Shown here piece by piece: positions 36,700-53,017 of a stretch of 64,000 nt of DNA. How positions within the stretch are numbered: the stretch's first letter is position 1; each line of letters opens with the position of its first letter. Position numbers and translations under genes: made by a program. The notes under the pieces were generated by a model. That model worked only from the letters and a program-made list of their open reading frames with translations. It searched no databases and had not been told where the DNA came from. Origin of the DNA: Oscheius sp. JU75 (Eukaryota > Nematoda > Chromadorea > Rhabditida > Rhabditidae); NCBI GenBank assembly GCA_037178855.1, contig JASJZC010000001.1:5084001-5148000 (forward strand). The letters run 5' to 3'.

Positions 36700-38430
36700 T
36701 TTCCACCAATCCGTGGTTCACTTGTGGTCTTTCTTTCGATAGTATGTGGCATGGTTCAGGATCTGGAAAAATTGTAATCCAATCTCATTCGCATTCTTGG
36801 CCGTCTCTGTCACACTTGTAAGGACACTTTATTTTCCAATAGGCTCAGTACAACGAAAGACAATGGGGTCGTGACAGTCGCTGCCTATGTTGGTAGAGAG
36901 ATACTATGACGAAATAACTTGAAGGATCAGAAGGATCCGCGACACTGATAAAAAAAAATGATGATACCTATAAACTTCCCTGTAAAAAGGCATCTCTCGA
37001 CCGTGCTAACCCACAATCATCTATTCGGTGGCACGACAGATGGTTGCACCGAACAGTAACCGCCATCTGCCGGACGGTATCCCCCAGACCGTCGCGCATA
37101 CCAATTTAACGACCTTCTGAATAGCCATTTATTTGTGTCAGCTTGACAGGAACGAAGTGACTAATGAAGGGGAAGGCGCAAGTTTTTCTAATGCGGAGTG
37201 GTGCTAGTTTTATTACTTCATCTACTGTATACCTCTGTGTCTTTCTATTAAGAAGAAGGGAAAGGTGTTAATTGGAAGAACTCGTGTTGCTCAGACCAAA
37301 GAGCTGGCTGACTACCTGAAAGCCTCGAACACGCTAAATATCGGTCATGGCAGCCGAGAACCAATTACGACCAGCTGGTGACTAGAGGATAGGGGCATCT
37401 GTCCTGACATTATTTGCCCACCTCTCACGGCTAGCCAATGTTCTCATGTCCATTTAGGGCGAGAGGATATAAGTCCTAAATTGGACGTTTGGATCTTCCA
37501 ATCTTGGAATCTGAGATCTGAGCCCGGCCATTATGCTCCGTCGTCGACTCGTAATGAAGCCATTGCCGACCCACGGGAAATATTGAAAACGATAAATCAG
37601 CGGCTCTGAATGTGACACATGAGGACAGGTTATAATGGACACAGTACCCATGACACGATGTCTTTTTTTGTTTTGCAAGTTTCTTGACAGATAAACATGA
37701 TAATACAAAGAAGAAATGGACTCGATGTTTACATCTACGACATAGTAATTCTGATCACATTAAGCTTATGGGAAGATATAACACTCCTTAAAATATAATC
37801 AGCCTTTGCAACCTATAGAGAAGTATTTTCATATAAAGTCTGGAGGTAATAGTGAGCATTATAACTAGCTAGACCTGAAAAGCTTCTGTACGTTATTATC
37901 ACCTTGTTTCCTACTAAAGTTTTCAAGTTTTTTTCTGATCTCTTCTACTTCGAATGATCTCCGATCTTTTATTTTTACCAAGTACTTTCTGCTTAAAAGA
38001 TCGTCAACCTTTCCCCTAATGAATCATCGTTCTGTCTGTCTCCTATACGACTTCCTAATTCAGAGCTCTTCATCATTCTCCGGCACCTCGGTGATCTTGA
38101 CCTCTCCAGCTGTCCCTTCTGTCAAGCTCCTGCCTCAATTAGGCTCGCCTTTCCCATCTGCCTCCCAGTGCCTGGCAACCAATGAGACGGCGTCTGGGGC
38201 GGGGCCCGAGGGCGTGACTTCATGATTCCTCAGAGAGCGTTGGCGAGCTTGAAAAGAGGCCTCCCACCATTAATATAAGCCTGTGCTCCGTGCTCTTCAG
38301 TGTGGCTGCTATGGCCTTAGGCCTGTAAGACATTCTCTATTCCTCCTTCTTCCGTGTCGTGTTCCCTCTTCGTGTTCGTTTCTACCAGTCAAAACGGCGT
38401 CTCTCTACGACGAAGGCCAACTGCTGGCCG
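36700..38430. other. upstream region of the CELF gene
   Basis: No coding exon is supported. Two neighbouring hairpins lie at 37037-37093 (CAGATGG/CCATCTG and GACGGT/ACCGTC). From about 37900 the + strand becomes pyrimidine-rich. A GC-richer stretch at 38180-38280 (GGGGCGGGGCCCGAGGGCG) just before the first exon looks like the promoter. Confidence 0.4.
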
Positions 38431-38432
38431 AA

Positions 38433-42023
<3,591 letters not shown>

Positions 42024-42370
42024 CACTTGAGCATGTCTCCCTTTTCTCTCTTCGATATAGACTGTGTGTCCATTTTTTGTTACTTGATTATTGTGACTTC
42101 GCCTCGTCCTCCCTCTCCCCACTTCGACCACATTCCATGGTACAGTACTTTTCAGATCTCCGTCTATACTATGGCTATTCTTCTGCTTAATCTCTCTCTA
42201 GTCTTTCTACTAGTCCCTAAACACCTGATCTCTTGCCATCTCCTTCCCAAAAATGATCCGGGTCTTTCTCAGGCTCTGACCGCTGAATGTTTCTAGTCAA
42301 TTTCTGTGTTTTATCAACAACTAGTCTCCTTCAATTTGGTTGTGATTCCCTTGTATCTAACATTTTCACT

Positions 42371-42465
42371 TGAGTTCGAATTCGAAGTTTCGACTGACGT
42401 GTCAGCACACGGAGGTATACTGTTTTCAACAACTTTACGCGAGTTGAAACTTCGAATTTCAACTC
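42371..42465. repeat. palindromic element in CELF 3' region
   Basis: Inverted arms TGAGTTCGAATTCGAAGTTT (42371-) and GAAACTTCGAATTTCAACTC (42446-) differ at two positions in 21. They flank about 54 bases that include GACGTGTCAGCACACGG. The element lies about 350 bases after the CELF stop, probably in the 3' UTR, and may be a tiny MITE. Confidence 0.75.
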
Positions 42466-42968
42466 ATTCCTAAACTTTTTGACCCTTGGATCTGATCCAA
42501 GCCCGTAAAACCCTCTCCTTATTTTATAGAGCTCCCACGTGTGTACGAAACCCTCTCGTTTGGGCTGTAGGCAGCATGGGAGACTCTTTTCTCGAACGCG
42601 ATCGCCGGTCGATCAACTGAGCTTGTCCCCTTTGTATGTGTTTTGAATATCCTTGTATTCGCCCTTCAGCTGGAAATGATCTCATGTGTATATAGAAAAA
42701 CTTTGTGCGTTTTATACTTTGTCATCTGTGTTTTGTGCAACGAGAGCTATCCCCATGACTACGAAAATCCCGTCTTACTCTTCCCATTTTAAAGCAATCT
42801 CATATTTTGTAAGAAAACGAAATTAAAGTTTTATCAAAGAATCCTTTCTCTAGGGCTGTCGGCTTTTCAGGGTGCCTTTTAGATTGATCTTTGAACCAAA
42901 AAATCTACGTTTATTATACCCGAATCTAGGATTGTTCACATCTAATTTTGATGACAGGATGTGAGAAA

Positions 42969-44027
42969 TCACTCAATTTTCACAATTTGATCAGAACTGG
43001 GGTAAGTGGGAAGGACGAGATGGAGATCCTTAACCAGAGCATTCGGGATAAAGCGACCTCCCAAGAAGTGCGGACCGGTAAAGTCCTTCATGCATTGTTT
43101 GGGGGCCGTGAGAGAGACGACGGAATGGGGACGAATGAAAGGACCAGAGCTGGGCGGGCCTTTTTCGACGTCCCATCCTGAAACTTATTTGATTTAGGTA
43201 AATACAGAAACGAACCAGAAGGTATATCGATGCAGCAGGTGAAGAGTCCTTTTTCGACAACAGCGTTGATGATATCTTCGAATGGCTGTCGAACGGGCGG
43301 GTGGAAAGAGAACCCGAACATGGCGTCCACGACGAAAGAGAAGTCGTTCAAATTGGGTAGAGTCTCCATAACGGGGATATTTGAAAAAGTTTCTCATAAA
43401 ACTTTTGAACACACTTACCTAAAGACTTCATCTGTTCTTCCAGAACAGTCATGAGCTCATTCTTCGACTTTTTCGGATAGACACAGATTGGCTCGTAGCC
43501 CTAAACGGACTTTTTCAGAAAAGAACAAGTCATTTGGACTGACAAACTGCTGCAGATGACGGGCACAGACGAATCCATCACCACCATTATTGCCGGGACC
43601 GCAGAGGACGAGAACTTTTCCTGGCAAATGTCACATTTTTAGAAGTTGCAAAGAGTCAGGGGAACCAGTCCTGTTAAAGCCGCGAAAACTTGCGTCAATG
43701 GGACGATTCTAACCCGCTTAAAATTCAACATAATGGCATCAAAATCGATGCTCTCACTTTGTTTTCCTTTGCTGATTTTCATAAAATATCTGGAAAAGGT
43801 ACCTTTGGAGTAGTGAGAAGCGATGGCCTGAGCACACGCCAATCCAGCCAATTCCATCAGCTGTTCCACCTTGAAATTGTACTTGCTGAAGAGCAATTCG
43901 TCCACTTTCTTGGCCTCTTCCTGTCTAAACTTTGTTTGTTTTCATACTAAAGTTAGAAAAGGCTTATCAAAACTCACCCTAGAAACCTGACATTCTTCCT
44001 ACTCACGATCGCCACGTTTGTTGGCAT
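42969..44027 (-). CDS. naxe-1: NAD(P)HX epimerase (YjeF-N domain)
   Basis: Five or six exons encode about 235 residues. Hallmarks are [54 protein letters not shown] (nucleotide-binding loop), VVDAMFGF and IDIPSGWDVE, followed by [20 protein letters not shown]. The enzyme epimerises damaged hydrated NAD(P)H so that the companion dehydratase can repair it. The first exon is short ([17 protein letters not shown]) and its donor at GG|GTGAGT keeps phase with QEEAKK. No mitochondrial presequence is obvious. The gene is convergent with CELF. Confidence 0.93.
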
Positions 44028-44039
44028 TCTCTCTCTAGC

Positions 44040-46880
44040 CCAGGAGACGAGGTTTCTGCAAAAAGTCCAACTTATCATCTGACTATAGCTCGAAAAACAA
44101 CATCTTTTGTGACGTTGAACCGAAAATTTGGACCTCGCGCTCTTTTGATGCGCAGGACCATAGGAATTCGCGACGGGACCTTGTATTCAAGTCTGTCTAG
44201 CGGGAGAGCCGAATGCAATTGATCGTCTCTCGCGTGCACTCTTTTTCTCTCGACGGATGGCTTCTCTCTCCGTTCTCTATGTTCTCTCGACTACCTCGCT
44301 CTCGGGCCACAGCCCGGGATTTAGTTTTATTCCAATACAAAACCTTTATTCTAGACACTTTTTCGGATGTTATATCATAGTAGCTCATGTCCGTTCTTAT
44401 TGTTTCCCTGAGAAAACTGTTGAAACCAGCGTAGAAAATTTCTTCCGAACTACCAAACTACTTATTTTGTCTCTTTCTTAGACAGAACGACAATTTTCCA
44501 AAGAGCTATGGGAGATTCCCATGGGAGGCTTTTCCTCATCACGTGATTCATTTTCATAATTTTCTGGCTGACGAATACAGAGCCGGTCCCAGTTTAATAA
44601 TTTTCTGAATCATTTCCTAGAAAAGACTCCTCGTGATATTCTTCTCCCCATTTCCCGGTTCGTGATACCCTTGGACGGCGAACAGTCCGCGCTCGACTTT
44701 ATGCAGTTCACCTGACCCACCAAATTCCTTTTTTGTTTCAAATATCTTTTGAAATTGTCTGCCTCCAGGCTACAGCAGGCCAGTAATTACTCTCAAGCTG
44801 GTTGCGCACATATGCGTCTCACTTTGCGTCAGAATTCGTACTCTTCATAATCTCGTCATAAAAGTTTGTTGTTTTGTCTTGAAGAGGACAAGGGAGAAAT
44901 GTTCAACAATCAGTGCCAAGGTAGCGCGTGAAAACAAACCTCTGCGTGTGACGCTAGCCGTGCCCGTGTCGGTTTATTTTTCTTTTTGGCTTAGCCTTTG
45001 TTCTGTTCTCTTCCTTTCGAGCATTACTTTTGGTTCCATCACGTCAGTTTCTAAAACATAATGACACTTCAAAAGAATCTAGGTATTCAAAAAAAAACAT
45101 TATTGCATCACTCCCTTGAAAGTCACTCTTTTTCAATAGCAGATCCTAACTTATGTGAGAAAAAAATAAGTATATGCTTGTTCAAAAACTTCCGCAGACT
45201 TGGACTATATACCATCCGTTTTGGTGCGTTCGTTGACTTTTCCGAGACTTTTTCATGCGCTTGAGGAAACTATAAATATCCAGATTTATGTACTCTCTAG
45301 ACTTAGAGTGTTTTCATGGCCTTCTTGACGTCGTTTTAGTTGTGAGAGGCTTCCATTCGAATCCAGCTCCCTCGTATGAGTCCTCGTCATTTCCCCCTCA
45401 ATTTCCAATAAATTTTGTCAGAATTAATTGGCTGAAAATGTTTGTTTCGAATGAATAGGTGTTGATTTTTTCCATAGGAATCTTCAAAGCTTCTGTTTTG
45501 CGCCCCACTCTGCCGTTTTATCGATCACAGAGAGTGAGTGAGCCTCTGTGCATTGCTACACTCTCCTTCTAGTCTTTGGGTCAATGAGTGTTGCACCTAA
45601 TATCAGTCCAGGCATGGGAAAAAGACACAGGGAATCTATGACGAGTTTTGTTATTATTGAAAGCTGTTTGGTTAGGGGAGAGAACCTGACGCAGGCACGA
45701 AAGCAAGAACCAGAGTTATCGATCAGCTGGTTGTAAAAATTAGTTTATGTGCAGGCTGACTGCATGCTACGCTTTACTAAAAGGTTCCTTAGCTTGTTTT
45801 TGGAGAGAAACATTAAAAAAAAGGTGGACTGGAAATTTTATAAGAGATAAACCCAACGAAAATCCATTTTTACGGCCACGTCTACTTTTTCCACCGTCGA
45901 ACTGAAAACAGTTTTTGCGTACACAACGTGCTCCAGTCTGCGATTTCCTCCTGCTTTCCTCCGACATTTGTTTCCCTTTTTTTTTTTTTTAATTTGTTGT
46001 TGTAGAAGCCTCAAAAAGCCTTCTACATAACCAATCAAATAGGTTTGTGAAGTTGACCGTTGTAGTGAGCAGAGGCTCTTCTTTTTGTTTTCTATATACC
46101 TTTTTTGTTTTTATCTTTCCATCGAACCCCGATTCTCCTACTGTTCTAGCTTGCTTTCTAGACAAAAATACGTGAATATCTTCACTTTTCCACTTCCTTT
46201 CTCGGAAAAGCTACAATTTTCAGGTGGTGAAGATTCCGCGACGTCTCTGCGTCTCCAAGACGATTATACCATCCTTGTGAGGACCCTAGTCGCATGGACA
46301 ACGGTGTCAAACAGATTGTGAGTTGTTTTAACATTCTTTTTCCATCAAATTTGTCCGGCTCAACCTCTTACCCAAAAATAGCGACAAATTCGTCGGTCCC
46401 CGGGCACTAGACAAATTAGAAGCAGCTGGAAATGAGTGCGGGTGGAGCTCAGTTTATTTCGATTTCCGAGCTCCTCTTTAGCTCGTGAAAGTGGGGTGTG
46501 GCTTTCCCAGACATCCTGTCACCTTCCCATACCTAGTTGATCAAAGAATTTCCGGTTAGGCGACTAGTACACTGATTATTTGCTATACCGATGCTGCGAT
46601 GTCTCCATAAGATGGTAGGTAGTACGTGGCTGTTTTTGAAAGTACAAACATCCTGTACGGGCATTTTGTAAAAGATCTCGTCTATATCTTGCAATCCGGC
46701 AAAATGCGTGGCGTAATCACTAAGAATGATCTCATCATAAACGAATTGGAACTTTTGGTAATGCGATATCCGCTTGTTACCGTACCGTGTGAGTCAGCAG
46801 GACTACTCAAAAAGTTACACATTAGTGGAACGATACTATTTATTGAAATGGGTTTTTCAGCACATTTTCAATCGCTTTTT
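44040..46880. other. gene-free stretch upstream of GSK-3
   Basis: No supported coding exon apart from a possible alternative first exon of GSK-3 near 46297-46320. The + strand is T/C-rich from about 44.2 kb, as expected for leader or intron DNA transcribed toward GSK-3. Confidence 0.45.
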
Positions 46881-46884
46881 TCAG

Positions 46885-48364
46885 ATGAACAACAGCAAAA
46901 TGTCGCTCAAAGGCGCCCGGCCTGTCACAACTGTTGTTGCATCAGTCGCTACGGATGGTGTCGACCAGCAGGTAACTTTTTCACTGTTTTTCGTGAGCTT
47001 GCCTCACTTCCACGTTGCCATGGCGATGCGGTAGAGAACGAGGCCGATAGAGAGGAAATTTAGCATTTCCCGATCACGCCAGATGACGAGATGTGTTTCA
47101 GGTCGAAATTTCGTACACGGACCAAAAGGTGGTGGGAAACGGCAGTTTTGGAGTCGTCTTTGTGGCGACGCTGCAAGAATCGAAGGAACAGGTCGCCATC
47201 AAAAAGGTTCTGCAGGATAAGCGCTTCAAGAATCGAGAGCTCCAAATTATGAGAAAATTGTCTCATCCCAATATAGTCAAACTCAAGTGAGTGTTCTTAT
47301 TTTTTGTTCGGTTCTCATTGATCACATTGTAGGTACTTTTTCTACTCTGGTGGTGACAAGAAGGACGAGCTCTATCTCAATCTGATCCTTGAATATGTGC
47401 CTGAAACTGTCTATAGGTACTTTTTGTTCAACTTCGTATTTCATTTCTTCCGCTTTTCAGGGTAGCTCGACATTACTCGAAACAGAGATCAACGCTCCCT
47501 ATTCTCTATGTCAAACTTTACATGTACCAGCTGTTCCGTGCTTTGGCCTACATCCACGGAATCGGAATCTGTCATCGCGACATCAAGCCCCAGAATCTGC
47601 TTATCGATCCGGAGACTGGTATTCTCAAGCTCTGCGACTTTGGATCGGCTAAATATCTTGTCAGGGTACGTATTTCTTCCTTTTCTGGCATCAAATTTTG
47701 GCAACAATGGGACTAAAACTCGTTTTCAGGGAGAGCCGAACGTGTCCTACATATGCTCCCGTTACTACCGAGCGCCCGAACTCATCTTCGGTGCCACGAA
47801 CTACACCAACTCGATCGACGTCTGGTCGGCCGGAACCGTGATGGCGGAACTGCTTCTCGGACAGCCCATCTTCCCTGGAGAGTCGGGAGTCGATCAGCTC
47901 GTGGAGATTATCAAGGTTTAATCGTTGAAGTTTTGTTTTCCATCAATAATTTTAAGGTCTTGGGAACACCGACGCGAGAACAGATCCAGAGCATGAATCC
48001 CAACTATAAGGAATTCAAATTCCCACAGATCAAAGCCCATCCCTGGAACAAGGTCTTCCGTACACAGACACCCCCCGAAGCCATCGATCTGATCTCTTCT
48101 ATTATCGAGTACACTCCCACGTCGCGTCCCACTCCTCAAGCCGTAAGTTTTATCTTTTATTTGAGTAGATACTGTTCGAAGTTCCTCTTCTAAAGAATTG
48201 TATTTCAGGCTTGTCTGCACAGCTTTTTCAACGAGCTGCGGAATCCGGACACGAAGCTGCCAAACGGCAAGTCTTTGCCGATGCTCGAGACGGACCCGGG
48301 CACGGAAGCAGGCAGCAGCGGAGCAACCGGCAGTGCCGTTCCATCCGAAACTGAGGCCCAGTGA
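46885..48364 (+). CDS. gsk-3: glycogen synthase kinase 3
   Basis: Six exons encode a complete kinase of about 350 residues. The sequence has [12 protein letters not shown] (Gly loop), VAIKKVLQ (ATP Lys), [11 protein letters not shown] (alpha C), [13 protein letters not shown] (catalytic loop), CDFGSAKYL (DFG) and [16 protein letters not shown] with the autophosphorylated Tyr. [18 protein letters not shown] and the Ala/Ser/Gly-rich tail match nematode GSK-3. The enzyme controls Wnt/beta-catenin signalling and glycogen synthesis. The N-terminus ([13 protein letters not shown]) lacks the Ser9 regulatory site of vertebrate GSK3-beta, as in C. elegans. ATG 46885 directly follows a TTTTTTCAG acceptor. 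The gene is convergent with the Neuralized gene. Confidence 0.97.
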
Positions 48365-48827
48365 AGTATTATTCCCTCCGTCCCAGTCTGCACCTCTTTT
48401 CTCGATGTATATAACAGATTTCTTCTCTTTTGTTCTGAAAAGCGCGATTCAAACAACTTTCTTTTCCCCACCTTCAAATAGCATGAAATTGTCCAACCCC
48501 TCATCTCTTAAATCTGAGTATGTGAGTCTTCTCTTTTAGTCTATTCATTGTTTCTTCCAAAAAGTAAGAAAAAGTTATTTTTCAATTATGTTCTTAGCGT
48601 GTTTTCCCTTGACAAAAAGCCCTCCTCACTGGCACAGATCGTTTCTCTCTAATTTTTATACCCCCATGTTTTAAGGTAGCTATACTTCTCCTTGACTGTT
48701 TTTATCTCCTCGCGCGTTTTGAGGCTGATCCCCGTTCCGTCCCCTTGAGAAGAAGGGTATTGTGTGATGTCACGATGATGAAACATGAAGACATGGAAAT
48801 AAATATTTCTCCGGAAGTCGCGAGAGA

Positions 48828-49802
48828 TCACTGATGGAGTTTCTGCCACAACGGGGCAGGAACGTCTTTGCTTCGATAGAGCCCAAGCTTGATCAGTTGA
48901 TTGACATGTCGAGTACAGATGCTGCTGAGACGAGCGGGAACTCGAGAGGGAGGGCGGACCACGCGTATCTAGAAAGTCTTTCAAGAAGAATTAGGGTTTT
49001 TTACCTCCTTGGTGCTCCCGAAGACGTCGACCACGGCAAAGAGTGGCTGATCTGTTGGCAGACTGTTTCCGAGATCGGGAGGATACATGTCAAAGCCGTT
49101 CAAGATGATGTGCAATCTTTTTTTTTCTAATTATTATCACTATCAAAAATACCTCGTTTTGCCCAGCTTCCTCTCGAAATAAACGCCAATTAAACTGCCT
49201 TTTTCAGTGGGAAGAGGCTCGGCCTGTGCATCTACTGGAATCATGAAGGGACTCAAAGAGACCAGCAGCGAGGAGTGTTCCAATTGACTGACAGATATTT
49301 TTTAAGAGAAATAGGGAAAAGGTACCTTGATGTTGGATGAGAGGCTGGATTCAAGGTGGTCAAGCCAATTCTCAGATGCCCACTCCATCCGCCTTCGACA
49401 GTCTCGATCGAGATGAAGAAGTACTCGTTCTCTTGAAGAGGTCGATCCGAAAAGACCAGGCCCTGAATAGATGCCAGTTTTTTTTAAGCATCTGAATGTT
49501 TGGCTTTCGTGTTGTTCACTTGATATAATGCGGATGTCTTTTGGTTGTCAGGACAACGGGATAATAGTCAGGCATCTGTCTCTCACAGTCATTAAGAATT
49601 TTGATCACTGTTTCTTGTTAAATTTCTTTTCCTTTCTATAGTTTGAAAACTAAAAAAACGAAAATACCTTTTCAAAGCTTACTCTCCTCAGAGCCCTCTG
49701 TCGTCTGTCCAACAGCTCGATGTTTTCGCCGTGGAAAGGATGAAACAAAACTGGGTAATTTAGTCGAGAGACTGTTGAAGTAGATGGTTGTGAAATATCC
49801 AT
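48828..49802 (-). CDS. Neuralized (NHR) and SOCS-box protein, NEURL2-like
   Basis: Five exons encode about 240 residues. The NHR domain reads YPVLFHPFHGENIELL, RRQRALRRVSFEKGLVFSDR, PLQENEYFFISIETVEGGWS, GHLRIGLTTLNP, HIILNGFDMYP and FAVVDVFGSTKEI. The C-terminus (LSSICTRHVNQLIKLGLYRS, then DVPAPLWQKL) looks like a SOCS box. NHR plus SOCS is the NEURL2/Ozz layout, an adaptor for an Elongin-Cullin ubiquitin ligase. ATG 49802 begins MDISQPSTSTVSRLNYP after a TTGACAG acceptor. Stop 48828-48830. Start codons of this gene and the exchanger gene are 234 bases apart in opposite directions. Confidence 0.85.
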
Positions 49803-50036
49803 CGAAAACGTCTGTCAAAAGGACCTTTCCCAGAGTTTCAGGAGGTCGGACGCAGACCACCGAAGAGGGCGAGATAGTACGGAAAAGGAGGAGAGACGAG
49901 AGAGCGAGCCACGTTTAGTAGAACCAACCGGAGCGCACTTTTCCTTTCTCGTGTTTCGTCCTGTTCTCTCCTTTCCACAGTTTTCGAGAAAAAAAACAAG
50001 TCGAATTCATAGCTCTAGAAAACGGTCAGGAATGCG
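49803..50036. promoter_or_regulatory. shared divergent promoter region
   Basis: Only 234 bases separate the ATGs of the Neuralized-SOCS gene (minus) and the NHE8-type exchanger (plus). Any core promoters must lie here. I see no TATA box; the DNA is rich in GAGAG and CTCTCC. Confidence 0.5.
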
Positions 50037-52180
50037 ATGCCCCGATTCTGTTTCTTCCTCCTGTTGGCAGTTTTCGCGGCCATTTTCATCACAAGCAGCT
50101 GTTTTGACACGGAAGTTGTTCTAAATAAGACGGATGCTCTAGGGTCAGTTCTCTGCATTTTTCAAACAAATATCCGTTTTCAAGAGAAGTTTTTGATGTG
50201 AACTCGTCAAGCCTCGAACAGCATGGCGCCGCTATTATTGGTATCGAGTCACAGGAGAAGAAACGATCCTTGGTAAGTGTGTTTCTGTTCTCTTTCAAGA
50301 GAGAGTTTAGGCAATTTTTTTCATTCTCTTTGTAATAGTTCTAGCGACACTGGTTGTACATATTCTCATCATTAGCGGCGTGTACTGGATCCCCGAGAGT
50401 CTAGCTATCGTCATTTTAGGTACTGTTCTTTTCAATTTATTTTAACATAGCCTTAAAGGAGCCATAATTGGTCTGATACTGAGTTATACGGGTAGAGACT
50501 GGAGTGAGATCGAGGCGCTGAGTCCCGATGTCTTTTTTCTCGTCCTCTTACCTCCGATCATCTTCGAAAACGCCTATAATCTGAACAAGGGCTACTTCTT
50601 CTCAAACATCTGGCCGATTCTGGCGTTTGCCATTCTGGGAACAGCCATCTCGGCCTTTGTCATCGGAATCTGGATATATACCCTCGGACAGGTAAGCAAA
50701 ACCTCTTTTGTTTTATAACTTTCAGGCTGACCTGGTGTTTGAACTGACTCTTCCCGAATGTTTTGCCTTCGCCTCGATGATCTCTGCTGTCGATCCGGTG
50801 GCAACACTTGCCATCTTTCAGGCAGTCAAAGTAGACGGTCTTTTATACATGCTCGTCTTCGGAGAATCTATGCTCAATGACGCTGTCTCAATCGTCTTGG
50901 CAGCCACAGCTCTGAGACATGCTCAACCGCCTTACAGTGACTTGTCCGGAGTCGAGGTTCTGTTTAGCGCCTTCACCTCTTTCTGCTACATGTTCATGTT
51001 CTCTGCCATGCTCGGAGTAGCCATTGGACTGATGAGTGCACTGGTAAGATAACAGTTCAAACAGTTTGATTCAATTAATACAGCTCTTCAAACACGTCGA
51101 TCTGCGAAAAACACCTTCTTTGGAGTTTGCTCTTATGCTCGTCTTCTCCTACATTCCGTACGGATTCGCCGAGGCTCTGGGACTCTCAGGTATTTTTACT
51201 TTCTTCTCACTATAATTTCTATAGGAATCATGTCGATTCTCTTCTGTGGAATAGCCATGTCCCAGTACACCCAGCAGAACATCAGTCCCGTCACTCAGAT
51301 CACATTCAGACAGACCTTCAGGACCATCTCCTTCGTAGCAGGTTTGTCTTTTTCCCGGTTGTTGTGACCGTAGACTCAGAAACCTCTACTTTCGCCTATA
51401 TCGGGATGGCTTTTTTCACCATCAAACTGAACTTTCAACCGGCTTTTGTTGCCTGGACTATTGTGAGCTCTATGGTCCGATAAATATTTCCCATCGTACT
51501 TTTAGGTACTTTGCGTCTTAAGTCGAGCAGCTAACATATTTCCACTCAGTTGGCTGGTCAATAAATGTCGAAAACAGGTCCAGATCTCTTGGAAGAACCA
51601 AGTCATCATGTGGTTCAGTGGTAGATTTAGTCAGTTCTATTCTCCAACAGAATGTTTAGGTATGAGAGGAGCAGTCTGTTTCGCTCTGGCTCTCTATACA
51701 GACGTGGAGAAAGAGAAGAAGACTGTTTTGCTGACTACAACTCTTTGTGTCATTCTTTTCACGACACTCCTTCAAGGCGGGACAGCCTTGCCCTTCATTT
51801 CATTCATCAACAAATGTTATCCGGCCGAGAGAGTACGGCGGAGACGACGAAGTGCTAGAAGAAAGGATAAGGGAACTGTTCTGTTGAGTAAGACACAGGA
51901 AATGGTGAGTTCAATGTGTAGGAATTAACTTAAAAACTTACTTCAGTCGGTGTTCGGATCCTCCGACTGGGAGCCGTCTCGGAAAGGAACCTTTGACTCG
52001 ACCTCGACTCCTGGTCAACTGATGCGAGCTCTTTTCGTCCGAAAGTTCACAGCCTTGGAGAGACAAGAGAACAGAGACAAACTGGCTGCATTGACGAAGA
52101 AGGTCTTGAGAGAGAACAGTGTCAGCGACGAGGACCATCCGATGCCGGTGACGGATAACGCGCCTCTTCTGCCACACTAA
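50037..52180 (+). CDS. Na+/H+ exchanger, NHE8 (SLC9A8) type
   Basis: A signal peptide ([18 protein letters not shown]) precedes a transporter domain of about 12 helices. Landmarks: [34 protein letters not shown] (amiloride/inhibitor region), [52 protein letters not shown] (with the ND motif), [27 protein letters not shown], and [15 protein letters not shown]. The set and order fit the intracellular NHE8 clade, which exchanges Na+ or K+ for H+ in Golgi or apical membranes. The cytosolic tail is basic then acidic, and ends NAPLLPH. Nine or ten introns of 40-60 bases. Divergent from the Neuralized gene. Confidence 0.92.
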
Positions 52181-52278
52181 GCCATGTGATTCGACTATTA
52201 TGGGTACGAGCATTCACTTTTAGGCAACTTGTAAATACTTTTGTTTTGCAAAGAGCTTTATTCATAAAACTTTACGTC

Positions 52279-52755
52279 CTAACTTGATATTGGAGGGAAG
52301 ACGCAGATGTATGGAAGTTTTGTACCGGCTTCGAAACTTCTACAAAACGGATTAATTGACGAATAGTATAGAAAACTCACTCCCAGAATCCATTAGCGTC
52401 TTTTATAGCACATCCCTGGAATAGCATACCAGTAAAGACATTCAATGGATCCCAGTTAGTGTAAGTAATAGTTGTGTTGTCAGACCAAGTCCAGTTTCCA
52501 TTTCCAACACGGTAGAGTCCAGAAGTAGGAACCCATACTTTGCCCCATTTGAACCAAATACGTGTTCTCAAAAGCATTGTGGACGGAGGCCATGTTCCCG
52601 CCCTTCCGGGTACAGAAGGTATTAGCATTGTCAAACGTGTTGGGAGTGGTGACAGCGAAGTAACAGCTGCCTTCCTGGTAGAAACTGTTTGGAGGGCATA
52701 TGGCAGAAAATGCGGTAGAGAGGAAGGAAGAGAGGAGCAGGCTACGAAGGAACAT
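52279..52755 (-). pseudogene. C-type lectin with frameshift
   Basis: A signal peptide (MFLRSLLLSSFLSTAFSAIC) and CTLD start (GSCYFAVTTPNTFDNANTFC, ASVHNAFENTYLV) read in one frame to YFW. The rest (GLYRVGNGNWTWSDNTTITY, ending FFEAGTKLPYICVF-like text) needs another frame. The expected W-I-G-L junction is TGGACTC instead, consistent with a 5-base loss. Otherwise splice sites and the stop at 52279-52281 are intact, and AATAAA follows. It is either a fresh pseudogene or an assembly error. Confidence 0.75.
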
Positions 52756-53017
52756 CGTTCAGAGCTGGATTCGATAAGAACTATTCAGAGTTATCGCGAC
52801 GAACTTTGATAGGAACTAGAATCTTTTTGATCCTGACTTGTAGAGCATAGACTATAGAAACATTTATTTTGAATCCAGTATATTTTCTTAAATCTCTATT
52901 TCATTGCCCTGTTCGCCTTGACGCTGGTTTCCTCCTCTGTTTGCAGGACCAGGTGTTGTCCAGGCATCGACCTTCTGGAACGACGGCTCCACGTCTCCGC
53001 CATCACCTGAAGAATTG

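Noticed and set aside
45330-45400. Possible tRNA (TTCGAATCC motif)
   Set aside because: No acceptor stem, D-arm or A box could be paired around the motif.
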